From the NCBI GenBank assembly GCA_944326115.1, contig CALVCQ010000012.1, forward strand, positions 1 to 55,135: a stretch of 55,135 nt of DNA, given 5' to 3'. The position numbers and the translations under genes were made by a program. Source of the stretch: Candidatus Gastranaerophilales bacterium. Lineage in GTDB: Bacteria; Cyanobacteriota; Vampirovibrionia; Gastranaerophilales; Gastranaerophilaceae. The notes beneath the pieces are model-generated. The model was not told the origin of the DNA, did not search any database, and was given only the letters and a program-made list of their open reading frames with translations. Shown piece by piece: positions 36,350 through 44,729 of the stretch. Numbering within the stretch: position 1 is the first letter of the stretch; each line of letters opens with the position of its first letter.

Positions 36350-37588
36350 ATGTCTGTAGATGATGATACACTGGTAATGATACTGGCAGGAGGGGAAGGA
36401 AAAAGGCTGTATCCTTTAACAAGAGACAGAGCAAAACCAGCAGTACCCTTTGGCGGCAGGTATCGTATTATAGATTTTGTTATAAATAATTTTATAAACT
36501 CCGGTTTTTATAAGCTTAAAATATTAACCCAGTACAAGTCAGATTCGCTCAATAAGCATATTACAAGGACATGGCCGCTAACCCCTATTCTTGATCAGTA
36601 TGTGGAACTTATACCTGCACAGATGAGAATAGACGGACACTGGTATAAAGGCACGGCTGATGCTGTTTTTCAAAACATTCATCATATACTGGCAGAAGAT
36701 TCTTCCTATATAGCAGTTTTTGGCGGAGATCATATTTATAAGATGAATGTTGCTAAAATGCTTGAGTTTCATAAAAGACACAACGCTGATTTAACTATTT
36801 CGGCTATTCCTATTCCTATAGAAGAAGCCGGCGAATACGGAATTATGGAGGTTGATGACAACTGGCATCTTACAAATTTTATAGAAAAACCTAAGACCGC
36901 ACCAAAATCAATACCTGGTGATCCGACAAAATGCCTTGCATCGATGGGGAATTATTTCTTTAACAGAAATAAATTGATTGAAGAATTACGAATTGATGCT
37001 GATAACCAGACATCCAGCCACGATTTTGGCAAAAATGTAATACCCAAAATGCTTGAGCAGGGTGATAAAATTTATGTTTATGATTTTACCCAGAATACCT
37101 TTCCCGGAATGGAAGAATCGGAAAGAGGCTACTGGCGTGATGTAGGAACAATGGATGCGTACTGGCAGGCGAACATGGACTTGCTTGCTTATGATCCGGA
37201 ATTTAATTTATATACAAAAGAGTGGCCGATTAGGACATACAATTACAATTATCCTCCGGCAAAATTCATCTGGGAAGAACAGGAAAGACGTGGTATGGCG
37301 ACAAATTCTCTCGTTTCAGAAGGATGTGTGATTTCAGGAGGAACATTATCACGGTGTGTCTTGTCACCCAAGGTTAGAATTAACAGTTTTTCTAGTGTGG
37401 TAGATTCTATAATTATGGAAAATGTCAACGTAGGAAGACATTCCCACATTAAAAAAGCTATTATAGACAAAAATGTTGATATTCCTCCTTATACAAAAAT
37501 AGGCTTTGACAGAGCACAGGACGAAGCAAGAGGCTTTTACGTATCAGAAGGAGGAGTTACTGTAGTACCAAAAGGAGCACAGCTTTGA
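36350..37588 (+). CDS. glgC: Glucose-1-phosphate adenylyltransferase (ADP-glucose pyrophosphorylase)
   Basis: 412 residues, normal length. It makes ADP-glucose from ATP and glucose-1-phosphate, the committed step of glycogen synthesis. Motifs: VMILAGGEGKRLYPLTRDRA then KPAVPFGGRYRIIDF at the N-terminus; WYKGTADAVFQN; FGGDHIYKM; FIEKP (substrate Lys). A C-terminal left-handed beta-helix of hexapeptides follows (from about 300: VSEGCVISGGTLSRCVLSPK). CGGAG lies 9 bases before the ATG. It is the first gene of a four-gene run with the thioredoxin-like and two pseudopilin genes. Confidence 0.95.
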   Translation: MSVDDDTLVMILAGGEGKRLYPLTRDRAKPAVPFGGRYRIIDFVINNFINSGFYKLKILTQYKSDSLNKHITRTWPLTPILDQYVELIPAQMRIDGHWYKGTADAVFQNIHHILAEDSSYIAVFGGDHIYKMNVAKMLEFHKRHNADLTISAIPIPIEEAGEYGIMEVDDNWHLTNFIEKPKTAPKSIPGDPTKCLASMGNYFFNRNKLIEELRIDADNQTSSHDFGKNVIPKMLEQGDKIYVYDFTQNTFPGMEESERGYWRDVGTMDAYWQANMDLLAYDPEFNLYTKEWPIRTYNYNYPPAKFIWEEQERRGMATNSLVSEGCVISGGTLSRCVLSPKVRINSFSSVVDSIIMENVNVGRHSHIKKAIIDKNVDIPPYTKIGFDRAQDEARGFYVSEGGVTVVPKGAQL

Positions 37589-38058
37589 ATAAAAAAATTA
37601 AAATTACAATTATTTCATTAACCATACTTTTTCTAATCGGTATTGTTTCAGCGGCAAGTTTTGCACTAATGCCAAAGGCTGTTCACAAGCCTTCCGATTA
37701 TGATCTGGGTATTACTTATGAACAGGCGGCAAAAGAAGATAAACCGGTTATTGGTGTATTTTATGTAGATTGGTGCACATACTGCCAGAGATTTATGCCA
37801 AAACTTGATAAAGTAAGAAATATAAATAAAAACAAGATAAATGTTGTACTTATAAATGTTGATGATCCGCAAAATGCTAAAATTGCTGAAGATTATAGAA
37901 TTTCAGGTTATCCCACTGTTTATATAATGGATCCGATGTATGATAACAGAGTGCATATAGACAGTGCTTATTTAGATTCTGTAACATCTTTAAACAAAGA
38001 AGTACAAAGATATTTAAATTTCAGAAAATTAATAAAAAAAGGTGAATCATGCAAATAA
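37585..38058 (+). CDS. Membrane-anchored thioredoxin-like protein
   Basis: 157 residues. One N-terminal hydrophobic segment (KITIISLTILFLIGIVSAAS) anchors or exports the thioredoxin fold. Active site WCTYC with Cys64 and Cys67; cis-proline region GYPTVYI. TTG start: it overlaps the glgC stop (TTGA) and GGAG is about 8 bases upstream. It overlaps the next gene by 10 bases. It faces the periplasm, so it probably handles disulfides there; the next gene encodes a pseudopilin with five cysteines, a possible client. Confidence 0.87.
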   Translation: MNKKIKITIISLTILFLIGIVSAASFALMPKAVHKPSDYDLGITYEQAAKEDKPVIGVFYVDWCTYCQRFMPKLDKVRNINKNKINVVLINVDDPQNAKIAEDYRISGYPTVYIMDPMYDNRVHIDSAYLDSVTSLNKEVQRYLNFRKLIKKGESCK

Positions 38059-38642
38059 AAAAAATCGCTGCAGTTACTCTTGTTGAACTTCTGGTTGTTT
38101 TAACAGTAATATCAACAATTACGGCTCTCACACTGCCCGCACTAAAAAGACATTCGCAAAAAACTGAATACGCAAAACTTGCACAAAAAGGCTACAACAT
38201 TCTGGAGCAGGCTATTGATTTGTGTATAGCAGAATCTACTGATGATTCTGACATGGAAAATTCAACCGCCAGCACACTGGTAAGAGATTATTTAAAGAAA
38301 CATCTGGTAGTTACAAAAGATTGCACTGCAGAAAATACATCTACAACGGATTGTTTTAAAGGATACAGATCGTTTAAAGGCGCTCCGTCTGATGTATATA
38401 ACCCTGCAGCAACCTCTGTAATGCTTGCTGATGGAATAGTTATATCAGGTACAGCAGTAAGCTTTATTATTGATGTTAACGGTCCCTCAGAACCGAATAT
38501 GGAAGGTGTAGATATATTTATCTTTAACATTGGTCATTATGATATCAATTGTAATATATCTTCAACCGGACAATGGAAATTATGTCCGCAAAGCCACGCA
38601 AAAAATTTGATGGAAGACAACTGGACAATTACATACTGGTAA
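38049..38642 (+). CDS. Type IV pilin/pseudopilin-like protein, cysteine-containing
   Basis: 197 residues. N-terminus KKIAAVTLVELLVVLTVIST is a prepilin-type leader with the conserved Glu at +5 of the mature form; the residue before the cleavage site would be Ala rather than the usual Gly. After the hydrophobic helix comes ALKRHSQKTEYAKLAQKGYN, then a globular part with five cysteines (first at 59, 92 and 102). It shares its architecture with the next gene. Probably part of a type II secretion, type IV pilus or competence-like filament. Confidence 0.82.
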   Translation: MQIKKIAAVTLVELLVVLTVISTITALTLPALKRHSQKTEYAKLAQKGYNILEQAIDLCIAESTDDSDMENSTASTLVRDYLKKHLVVTKDCTAENTSTTDCFKGYRSFKGAPSDVYNPAATSVMLADGIVISGTAVSFIIDVNGPSEPNMEGVDIFIFNIGHYDINCNISSTGQWKLCPQSHAKNLMEDNWTITYW

Positions 38643-38660
38643 GTTTCAATAGGAGTTTTT

Positions 38661-39170
38661 ATGTTTTTAAAAAAATTAAAAGCCATTTCTTATGTAGAAG
38701 TAGTACTTGTATTGGTCATTGTCGGAGTAGTATCTTCGCTTGCCATACCTACATTAAAAAGATATTCTCAAAAAGAAGAACTCGGCAGACTTGCACAAAA
38801 AGCATATCTTACCTTAAATGAGGCAATGGATCAATCTATTATGGAAAACGGTCCTACATATAAATGGCCAGACAATGGTTTTAATTTTGATAAATTTATT
38901 GGTTCTTATTTAAAAACAAGCAGCAAAAATGCAGCACTTGGTGAATATTTAACAAAAGACGGTATGAAAATAACTTATAACAGAATCAGCAACCAGCTTG
39001 CCGGAGTAAGAGTAGATGTTAATGACACCAAAGGACCGAATGTGTCCGGTAAAGATATTTTTGAGTTTGATTTAATGTTTTCAACATCTCAAATTGTTCC
39101 CGCTAACGATGCAACAAAGGCATTATTTGAAAATAACTGGAAATTTACTGACGAGCTGTGGAACAAATAA
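38661..39170 (+). CDS. Type IV pilin/pseudopilin-like protein
   Basis: 169 residues. N-terminus KKLKAISYVEVVLVLVIVGV, Glu at +5, then IPTLKRYSQKEELGRLAQKA. It is homologous to the preceding pseudopilin along the helix and in the motif RVDVNDTKGPNVSGKDIFEF (VDVNGPSEPNMEGVDIFIF in the other), but has no cysteines. AGGAG lies before the ATG and the gap is 18 bases, so it is co-transcribed. The VDVN...GPN...G.DIF pattern is that of minor pilin-like proteins; the assembly machinery is not in the window. Confidence 0.82.
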   Translation: MFLKKLKAISYVEVVLVLVIVGVVSSLAIPTLKRYSQKEELGRLAQKAYLTLNEAMDQSIMENGPTYKWPDNGFNFDKFIGSYLKTSSKNAALGEYLTKDGMKITYNRISNQLAGVRVDVNDTKGPNVSGKDIFEFDLMFSTSQIVPANDATKALFENNWKFTDELWNK

Positions 39171-39180
39171 ATTTATTATT

Positions 39181-40965
39181 TTATTGCAACATATTTGATC
39201 TGTATTCTTCTTCTGGTAAGAAAGGATACATATTTTCTAATGACGGAGAAACCATTGTTCCGTCAGGAAGTTTTTTTGAAGAAAGTTTCGGAGTAAAAAT
39301 ATAATCAGGATCGACAACCACATCACATATCACCGGATTTTTTGCCTCCAGCATTTTTTGTATAAATGAGTCTATATCATCAGAATTATCAAGCCTGAAA
39401 GAGTCTATACCAAAAGCCTTTCCGATTTTTACAAAATCAGGTAAAGAGACACCGCTTGTTCTGCCGGCTCCGGTATTTCTTCCGTCAAAGAAATTGTTCT
39501 GAGTTTGCTTAATCGAGCTGTAGCCGTCATTGTTTATTATGAAAATTTTAATAGGCAGATTATTGTGAACCACTGTTTGCAATTCCTGCAGATTCATCAT
39601 AATAGAACCGTCGCCTGCCAGACAAATAGTACTTTTTTTGTCATTCGCAAGACAAGCGCCTATTGCCGCAGGAAGGTCATACCCCATAGATGCATCACCT
39701 GAGTTTGAAAAATATCTTACATTTTCTTTCATAACTGCAGTTTGCATACTTGCAACAATAGCCGTACCGTTTGCTGTTACACAGACATCACCTTTTTGCA
39801 TTAGTTCTGACAGTCTGTGTATAAAATGATATACATTTATTTTTTTGTCTTTTTGTATATACTCAGGTGTATTTTTAAAGGAATATTTTTCTTTTAACCG
39901 TTGGCAAAAAGCAAGCCATTCGCTGCGTTCAATTTTTGCGGCTTTTGCTTCTAAAACAGGAAGAAAATCCTCAAGATTTGTATTTATAGCAATGTCAGGC
40001 TTTACAAGAGGTTTTTCAAGTTCTGCAGAGTCTATATCAACCATTACTTTAAAAGCCTTTTTGGCAAAATTTTCCCAGTTGTAACTGACCTGACGTATGT
40101 TATTTCTTGTTCCTAAACATAAAACAAAATCGGCATTTTGAAGTGTAAAATTGGCTGCTCTCTGCCCTATTGTACCGATTCTGCCGATAAAATTCGAACA
40201 ATCATAAGGCAGCAAATCCATTCCGTTAAATGTTGTAACAACGGGGATATTCAGCTTATTTAATAGTTTAAAAAAAGTTTGTCTCATTCCTGAAAGTCTT
40301 ATTCCATGACCTGCGACAATAAGAGGTCTTATTGAGTGTTCAAGTTTGTTTAATACTGCATCAATTTTAAAAGAAGCCTCATTTAATTCTGTATTACATG
40401 TTATATCAAAATCTATAAGGTCGTTTTCTTCAACTACTGCAGACTGAACATTCATTGGAATGTCAAGCCACACCGGACCTTTACGTCCTGTTGTTGCTGC
40501 ATATACGGCTCTGTCTAAATGATATTTTATTTCCTCGGGTTTTGTAACCATTACCGCATATTTTGTTAACGGCTTGACCACACTGACAATATCAACCTCC
40601 TGATCACCGAGCTGTCGTAATTTTAAATCAGGACACGATGCTAAGGTTGTTGAATATTTAACCTGACCTGAAATATATAATACCGGCACGGAATCAGTCC
40701 ACTGTCCGAAAACGCCGTTCAGACAGTTCAATCCTCCGGGACCAGTTGTAACGTTCACAACGGCAAGTTTTTGTTTTACTCTTGCATAACCTTCCGCAGC
40801 AATGGCACACGCCTGTTCATTATGATTACAGATATAAGGAATATAACGCCCCAGACTGTCATTAAGGTGCATTGCGCCGCCGCCTGAAACCATAAAAAAG
40901 ACATCTGTTTGATAAACTTCTTTCAGCCTTTTTGCAATATAATCAGAAACTTTAATTTGTGCCAT
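39181..40965 (-). CDS. Thiamine-pyrophosphate enzyme, acetolactate-synthase-like
   Basis: 594 residues, the length of acetolactate-synthase/benzoylformate-decarboxylase family enzymes. ATG at 40965 with AGGA 8 bases upstream is preferred over one 39 bases earlier. Catalytic Glu50 in NHNEQACAIAAEGYAR; NVTTGPGGLN; central domain from about 200; TPP/Mg site GDGSIMMNLQELQ to NNDGYSSIKQTQ. It should act on a 2-oxo acid. No regulatory subunit (ilvN) and no ilvC are nearby, so branched-chain synthesis is not the obvious role. It is the last gene of an operon after an HpcH-type aldolase (10-base gap). Confidence 0.88.
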   Translation of the reverse strand: MAQIKVSDYIAKRLKEVYQTDVFFMVSGGGAMHLNDSLGRYIPYICNHNEQACAIAAEGYARVKQKLAVVNVTTGPGGLNCLNGVFGQWTDSVPVLYISGQVKYSTTLASCPDLKLRQLGDQEVDIVSVVKPLTKYAVMVTKPEEIKYHLDRAVYAATTGRKGPVWLDIPMNVQSAVVEENDLIDFDITCNTELNEASFKIDAVLNKLEHSIRPLIVAGHGIRLSGMRQTFFKLLNKLNIPVVTTFNGMDLLPYDCSNFIGRIGTIGQRAANFTLQNADFVLCLGTRNNIRQVSYNWENFAKKAFKVMVDIDSAELEKPLVKPDIAINTNLEDFLPVLEAKAAKIERSEWLAFCQRLKEKYSFKNTPEYIQKDKKINVYHFIHRLSELMQKGDVCVTANGTAIVASMQTAVMKENVRYFSNSGDASMGYDLPAAIGACLANDKKSTICLAGDGSIMMNLQELQTVVHNNLPIKIFIINNDGYSSIKQTQNNFFDGRNTGAGRTSGVSLPDFVKIGKAFGIDSFRLDNSDDIDSFIQKMLEAKNPVICDVVVDPDYIFTPKLSSKKLPDGTMVSPSLENMYPFLPEEEYRSNMLQ

Positions 40966-40975
40966 AATCCCTATC

Positions 40976-41794
40976 CTATTCGGAAAGTCCGCCTGCCTGT
41001 TCAATTAAAGATTTATATCTTTTCTCCAGTAGTTCCAGTCTTGTTTCATCTTCTCTAAAAATCATTCCGTAAAATTCTCGTTTGTTTCTTAGCCACATTA
41101 ATTCAAAGCCGACAGCTTTTAAAATTCCTTTATCGGCATTCTCAGACTGTAATGCTTTTTGTGCATCAAAAATGACTTTTCTTGTCTCATATTTTGTAAG
41201 ACTGTTTTGAGGTAATTTTTTAAAAAACGGCAACGAATAAGCAGATACACCGCCTCCGATTGCAAGCTGTTTATTATATTCTTTTGTCTTCATTGCAATC
41301 TTTTGTGCAATATCAAAAATCACATCGCTGTTTATATCTTCTCTTGACATTCCCATAGAACCCGTCATATCAACCCTTCCGAGAGTTATTCCGTCTATAT
41401 CTTCAAATTCTTTTGTTTGTATGATTTCATTAAGGTTGTTAAACCCTGTTATTGTTTCAATATTTATTAAAAATTTAACATCGTTCCATTCCTCTTTTGG
41501 AAAAACATATTTTGTCGCATTTACATATTTTTTAAGAGCATAAGCGGTTTCTATCATAGGAGCGACTATTGTATTTACTCCTATTGTTCGTGCTTCAAAT
41601 AAATCTTTAATCGCTTCGCAGCCTCCTATTTTTATTGTGAGTTCAAGACCTGCTTTTGTAACGATTTCCTTGAGGCGTAGCGCCTCCTCCATTCTTGTTC
41701 CTTCTGCTTCAAATTCTGCTTTTACACCTGCAACGCAATGATTTTCTTTTAAATCGGTAAGCGCAGCCACCATTTTTTTTTCTAAGCTATTCAT
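40976..41794 (-). CDS. HpcH/HpaI-type aldolase (citrate-lyase-beta-like TIM barrel)
   Basis: 272 residues. Barrel motifs: VAGVKAEFEAEGTRMEEALR (conserved Lys/Glu region), IVAPMIETAYALKKYV, NIETITGFNNLNEII (metal Glu) and GITLGRVDMTGSMGM (metal Asp). Enzymes of this superfamily make or break C-C bonds with pyruvate or acetyl-CoA-type enolates and need a divalent metal. It lies between a DtxR-type regulator (1-base gap) and the TPP enzyme (10-base gap). Substrate unknown. Confidence 0.84.
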   Translation of the reverse strand: MNSLEKKMVAALTDLKENHCVAGVKAEFEAEGTRMEEALRLKEIVTKAGLELTIKIGGCEAIKDLFEARTIGVNTIVAPMIETAYALKKYVNATKYVFPKEEWNDVKFLINIETITGFNNLNEIIQTKEFEDIDGITLGRVDMTGSMGMSREDINSDVIFDIAQKIAMKTKEYNKQLAIGGGVSAYSLPFFKKLPQNSLTKYETRKVIFDAQKALQSENADKGILKAVGFELMWLRNKREFYGMIFREDETRLELLEKRYKSLIEQAGGLSE

Positions 41795-41795
41795 T

Positions 41796-42224
41796 TTATT
41801 TGTACAAATCCTTTAATCTATTACAAAACTCTGCATTCTCTTTTATATAATCCTGTATAAAATAAGAAAATATATGTATTCTTTCAAACATTTTTTCTGT
41901 CATAATATGCTCCATTTTGCAAGCATTTACTACAGCTTCTTCTTCATTAAGATTTAGAATATTTTTAAGAAAATTTGCCATTACTTCATGACGCAGCAGA
42001 ATCTTTTTTGCTGTTTCTTCTCCTTTTTTTGTCAGTGTGATAGGAGAATACGGCTCATAATTTATCAGCCCTTTTTCGGATAAATTGTTAAGAGCACCGG
42101 TAACGGATGCTTTTTTTACATCAAGAAATTTTGCAATATCGGTAACCTTTGCACAGCCGTTTTTTCGGGATTCCACATATATTGTTTCCAGATAATCTTC
42201 CTGACTCGGTGTTAATTTATCCAT
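41796..42224 (-). CDS. DtxR/MntR-family metal-dependent regulator
   Basis: 142 residues: N-terminal winged helix (TPSQEDYLETIYVESRKNG; VTDIAKFLDVKKASVTGALN) and dimerisation domain, without the C-terminal SH3-like domain, as in MntR. Metal ligands by family position: Asp10 and Glu13 as in MntR, but Cys102, Glu105 and His106 (ACKMEH) plus His79 as in DtxR, so the set is mixed; iron or manganese cannot be told. First gene of the operon with aldolase and TPP enzyme, and divergent from pgi over 76 bases, where it may autoregulate. Confidence 0.9.
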   Translation of the reverse strand: MDKLTPSQEDYLETIYVESRKNGCAKVTDIAKFLDVKKASVTGALNNLSEKGLINYEPYSPITLTKKGEETAKKILLRHEVMANFLKNILNLNEEEAVVNACKMEHIMTEKMFERIHIFSYFIQDYIKENAEFCNRLKDLYK

Positions 42225-42300
42225 TTTTTATCCTTTTAGATAATATTAACATAATTAACTTTTGAGCGCACAAAATTTTATTCACGGGATTTAAATAATT

Positions 42301-43722
42301 ATGATAAGCAATGTTTCAACAAATACACAGTATAAAATTTTAAATAATACAACTTCATTAACAGCTGATAAAAACAAGTCGGATATTCATTTTTCACAAT
42401 GCACGACATCTGAAAAAACGCTAAAGACAATACCGGTACCGACTCTTCTTGCATATATGACGAACAAATATGCTGATAACAATGTCCTTGTTGAGTTTTT
42501 TAACACACTTTCTAGTGATAAAATGATGCAAAAATATGCGCAAAACGCACGGGCATGTGCTGATAATCTGGCACAAAGAGCCGGTAAAAAAGGGCAGGTC
42601 TTAAACTGGATAGATGTATTAGCAAAAAATCAGCTGCAGAGGCTTGATGAAATATATGCACTTGCTGATTCTTTAAAATCAAACGGCAGTAAAAAGCTTG
42701 TTGTGATAGGTATAGGCGGTTCAAAGCACACTGTTGAAAATATATTAAGACTAAACGGAAAAGGAGAAAATGTATACTTTCTCTCTGCTGCGGACCCTCA
42801 AAGCATAAAAGAGTTCTTTGAAAGAAATAATCTAATAGAGGAAAAACCGGCAGTGCTTGTAGTATCAAAGTCCGGTACAACCCTGGAGCCTTCTTATGAT
42901 TTTGACTGTGTGAGAAAAATTCTCGGTGATGATTTTAAAAATTATGTATGTATTACAGATGCTGACAAAACAAAAAGCAAACTAAGACAAATAGCGGAAG
43001 AAAACGGTTATAAATGCGGAATAATCCATGACGATTGCGGCGGCAGATTCGGTGCATTTGATGATCATTCTCTTGCTGCTCTGGCATATTGCGGTATGTC
43101 AAAAGATGAGATGAAAAGAATGCTTGAAGCTTCTTTAAAAGCACAGAAGAATTTTTTAAATCCTGATATTACAAAAAATCGAGCACTGCAGCGTGCTGCC
43201 TTTAATGCCGAATGTATATTAAACGGAAAACAAAACCAGTATGATTACTATTTCGGTGACAGATTTGAAGGCACTGCTTTATGGAATACGCAATTGAAAA
43301 AAGAATCTCACAAGTCACTTTACAAGCCCTCAGGCGATTTAATAGCCCCTGCTTTTTTACACAATTCCACAGAGGCAGACCTTGATGAAGGCAATACAAA
43401 TTCTTTTTATACATTTAATACAATCAAAAATGACAACAGCAGTGATTACAAGCTATATAATGCACTAATAAAAGGCAGCCTGAAAGCATACAGCGACAGA
43501 CATCCTGTGTCGCTTGTTTCCTTAAAAGATTTGTCAATTGAATCAATTGCGGAATTTATTGAGTTAAAACATTTTGAGACAATATATACAGGTATGATGA
43601 TAAGAGCAGTGCTGAATAAAGATTCAGCACCGCCTGAAATTTTGCCTGAGGTTTTACAGCCTCATGTTAATATTTATAAAAATGAAGTGAATAAGATTTT
43701 AAATACTACTGCTAAAAGTTAA
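42301..43722 (+). CDS. pgi: Glucose-6-phosphate isomerase
   Basis: 473 residues. Interconverts glucose-6-phosphate and fructose-6-phosphate. Motifs: LVVIGIGGSKHTVEN (sugar-phosphate loop), LVVSKSGTTLEPSYDF, GGRFGAFDDHSLAALAY (signature), FLHNSTEADLDEG and the C-terminal LQPHVNIYKNEV with the catalytic Lys. The N-terminal ~35 residues are Ser/Thr/Asn-rich and poorly conserved-looking, and the ribosome-binding site is weak, so the true start may be further in. The 3' end overlaps the convergent gene at 43719 by 4 bases. Confidence 0.92.
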   Translation: MISNVSTNTQYKILNNTTSLTADKNKSDIHFSQCTTSEKTLKTIPVPTLLAYMTNKYADNNVLVEFFNTLSSDKMMQKYAQNARACADNLAQRAGKKGQVLNWIDVLAKNQLQRLDEIYALADSLKSNGSKKLVVIGIGGSKHTVENILRLNGKGENVYFLSAADPQSIKEFFERNNLIEEKPAVLVVSKSGTTLEPSYDFDCVRKILGDDFKNYVCITDADKTKSKLRQIAEENGYKCGIIHDDCGGRFGAFDDHSLAALAYCGMSKDEMKRMLEASLKAQKNFLNPDITKNRALQRAAFNAECILNGKQNQYDYYFGDRFEGTALWNTQLKKESHKSLYKPSGDLIAPAFLHNSTEADLDEGNTNSFYTFNTIKNDNSSDYKLYNALIKGSLKAYSDRHPVSLVSLKDLSIESIAEFIELKHFETIYTGMMIRAVLNKDSAPPEILPEVLQPHVNIYKNEVNKILNTTAKS

Positions 43723-44522
43723 TAGCAGATTTCTAAATCCTGTGTGAGTTTTACAAAGATTTCTTTGCCCGGTTTTGCGTTGTAGTTAAGTCCTTTTGAT
43801 GCCGAGCCTATAATCAGTCCCAGACCTCCGCCTACAGGCATACCTATTGCTAGACAACCTGTTCCTACAGCACTTGCTGCTGCGCCGATTGCAGCACCGA
43901 TACCGGCACCGACACCGAATAGACCTACTGTCCATAGTGCGGCTTTACCTGTTGCAGCCCAGCCCGAGCGTTTCAAAATACCGGCTTCGTCGCTGACTCT
44001 GGCTTCTATGGTGCCTGTAGTTCCGTCCATGAGAGCTATTTCATTTATGGAAAGAACAACTTTTGCATTTTTGTTCCACGCTTTTGACGGAGTAAGTTCT
44101 GTTACAGCTGCAATAAACTGTGTCCCCGCAGGGAGAAGGACTCTGCCTTCAACTGTTTTTAAATCCTCCTGCAGGACAAAGGTAACTTTGTCGCCTACTT
44201 TTGCAGTTTTTGTAGAAAAAGTATCAGCAAAAGCTATTTTTATTATATTTCCTTTTGATATTACCACCTTGTCATCTTTTATGTTTACAGTATTGATAAC
44301 TGTTTTTTTATAAGTCGGCAGGTGTTCTACATTTGATTGTACTTTAATCTGAAATTTTGCATTTAGTTCAGCAGGAGCAGCTTGCACCTGTTCTTTCAGC
44401 ACCGGCTGTACAGCTGTTGTATCAGATGCTGCTGTTTGCGCAAAAACGGCAGGTGCTGTATTTAACGAGATAAAAGAAACCATAAGTGCATACGCACAGA
44501 GCTTTTTAAAATCTTTTTTCAT
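43719..44522 (-). CDS. Secreted protein with glycine-zipper-like segment
   Basis: 267 residues. Signal peptide (CAYALMVSFISLNTAPAVFA, then Q), an Ala-rich region, then a beta domain VGDKVTFVLQEDL / GRVLLPAGTQFIAAVTEL / SKAWNKNAKVVLSINEIAL. A Gly/Ala-rich hydrophobic segment follows (GVGAGIGAAIGAAASAVGTG, GGGLGLIIGSASKG), resembling glycine-zipper membrane regions. The beta domain resembles the C-terminal part of the SLH protein at 52951. AAGGAAGGA precedes the ATG. Its role in the envelope is unknown. Confidence 0.75.
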   Translation of the reverse strand: MKKDFKKLCAYALMVSFISLNTAPAVFAQTAASDTTAVQPVLKEQVQAAPAELNAKFQIKVQSNVEHLPTYKKTVINTVNIKDDKVVISKGNIIKIAFADTFSTKTAKVGDKVTFVLQEDLKTVEGRVLLPAGTQFIAAVTELTPSKAWNKNAKVVLSINEIALMDGTTGTIEARVSDEAGILKRSGWAATGKAALWTVGLFGVGAGIGAAIGAAASAVGTGCLAIGMPVGGGLGLIIGSASKGLNYNAKPGKEIFVKLTQDLEICY

Positions 44523-44553
44523 ACCGGTATCCTTCCTTAAAATTACTATTAAA

Positions 44554-44581
44554 ATTATAGCATTTTTTTGAATTTCGCCAA
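44554..44581 (-). promoter_or_regulatory. Promoter of the 43719-44522 gene
   Basis: On the minus strand TTGGCG (44576-44581), a 16-base spacer and TATAAT (44554-44559), about 30 bases upstream of the ATG. Confidence 0.6.
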
Positions 44582-44729
44582 GGAGTCAGCTTGATTTTCT
44601 CCACCGTATAAAGTATCTTAGAATATGTTAAAGAATGTTTTATCTGCGGTTATAAAATCTATAGGATATAACATTTTCGGATAAATATTCCTGATAGGTT
44701 AGTTTTCAATTGACGGACGGACGGTGGTT

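Noticed and set aside
39181-40965. ilvB of branched-chain amino acid synthesis
   Set aside because: No ilvN, ilvC or leu genes adjoin; the operon is with a DtxR regulator and an HpcH-type aldolase, so the specific name is not justified.
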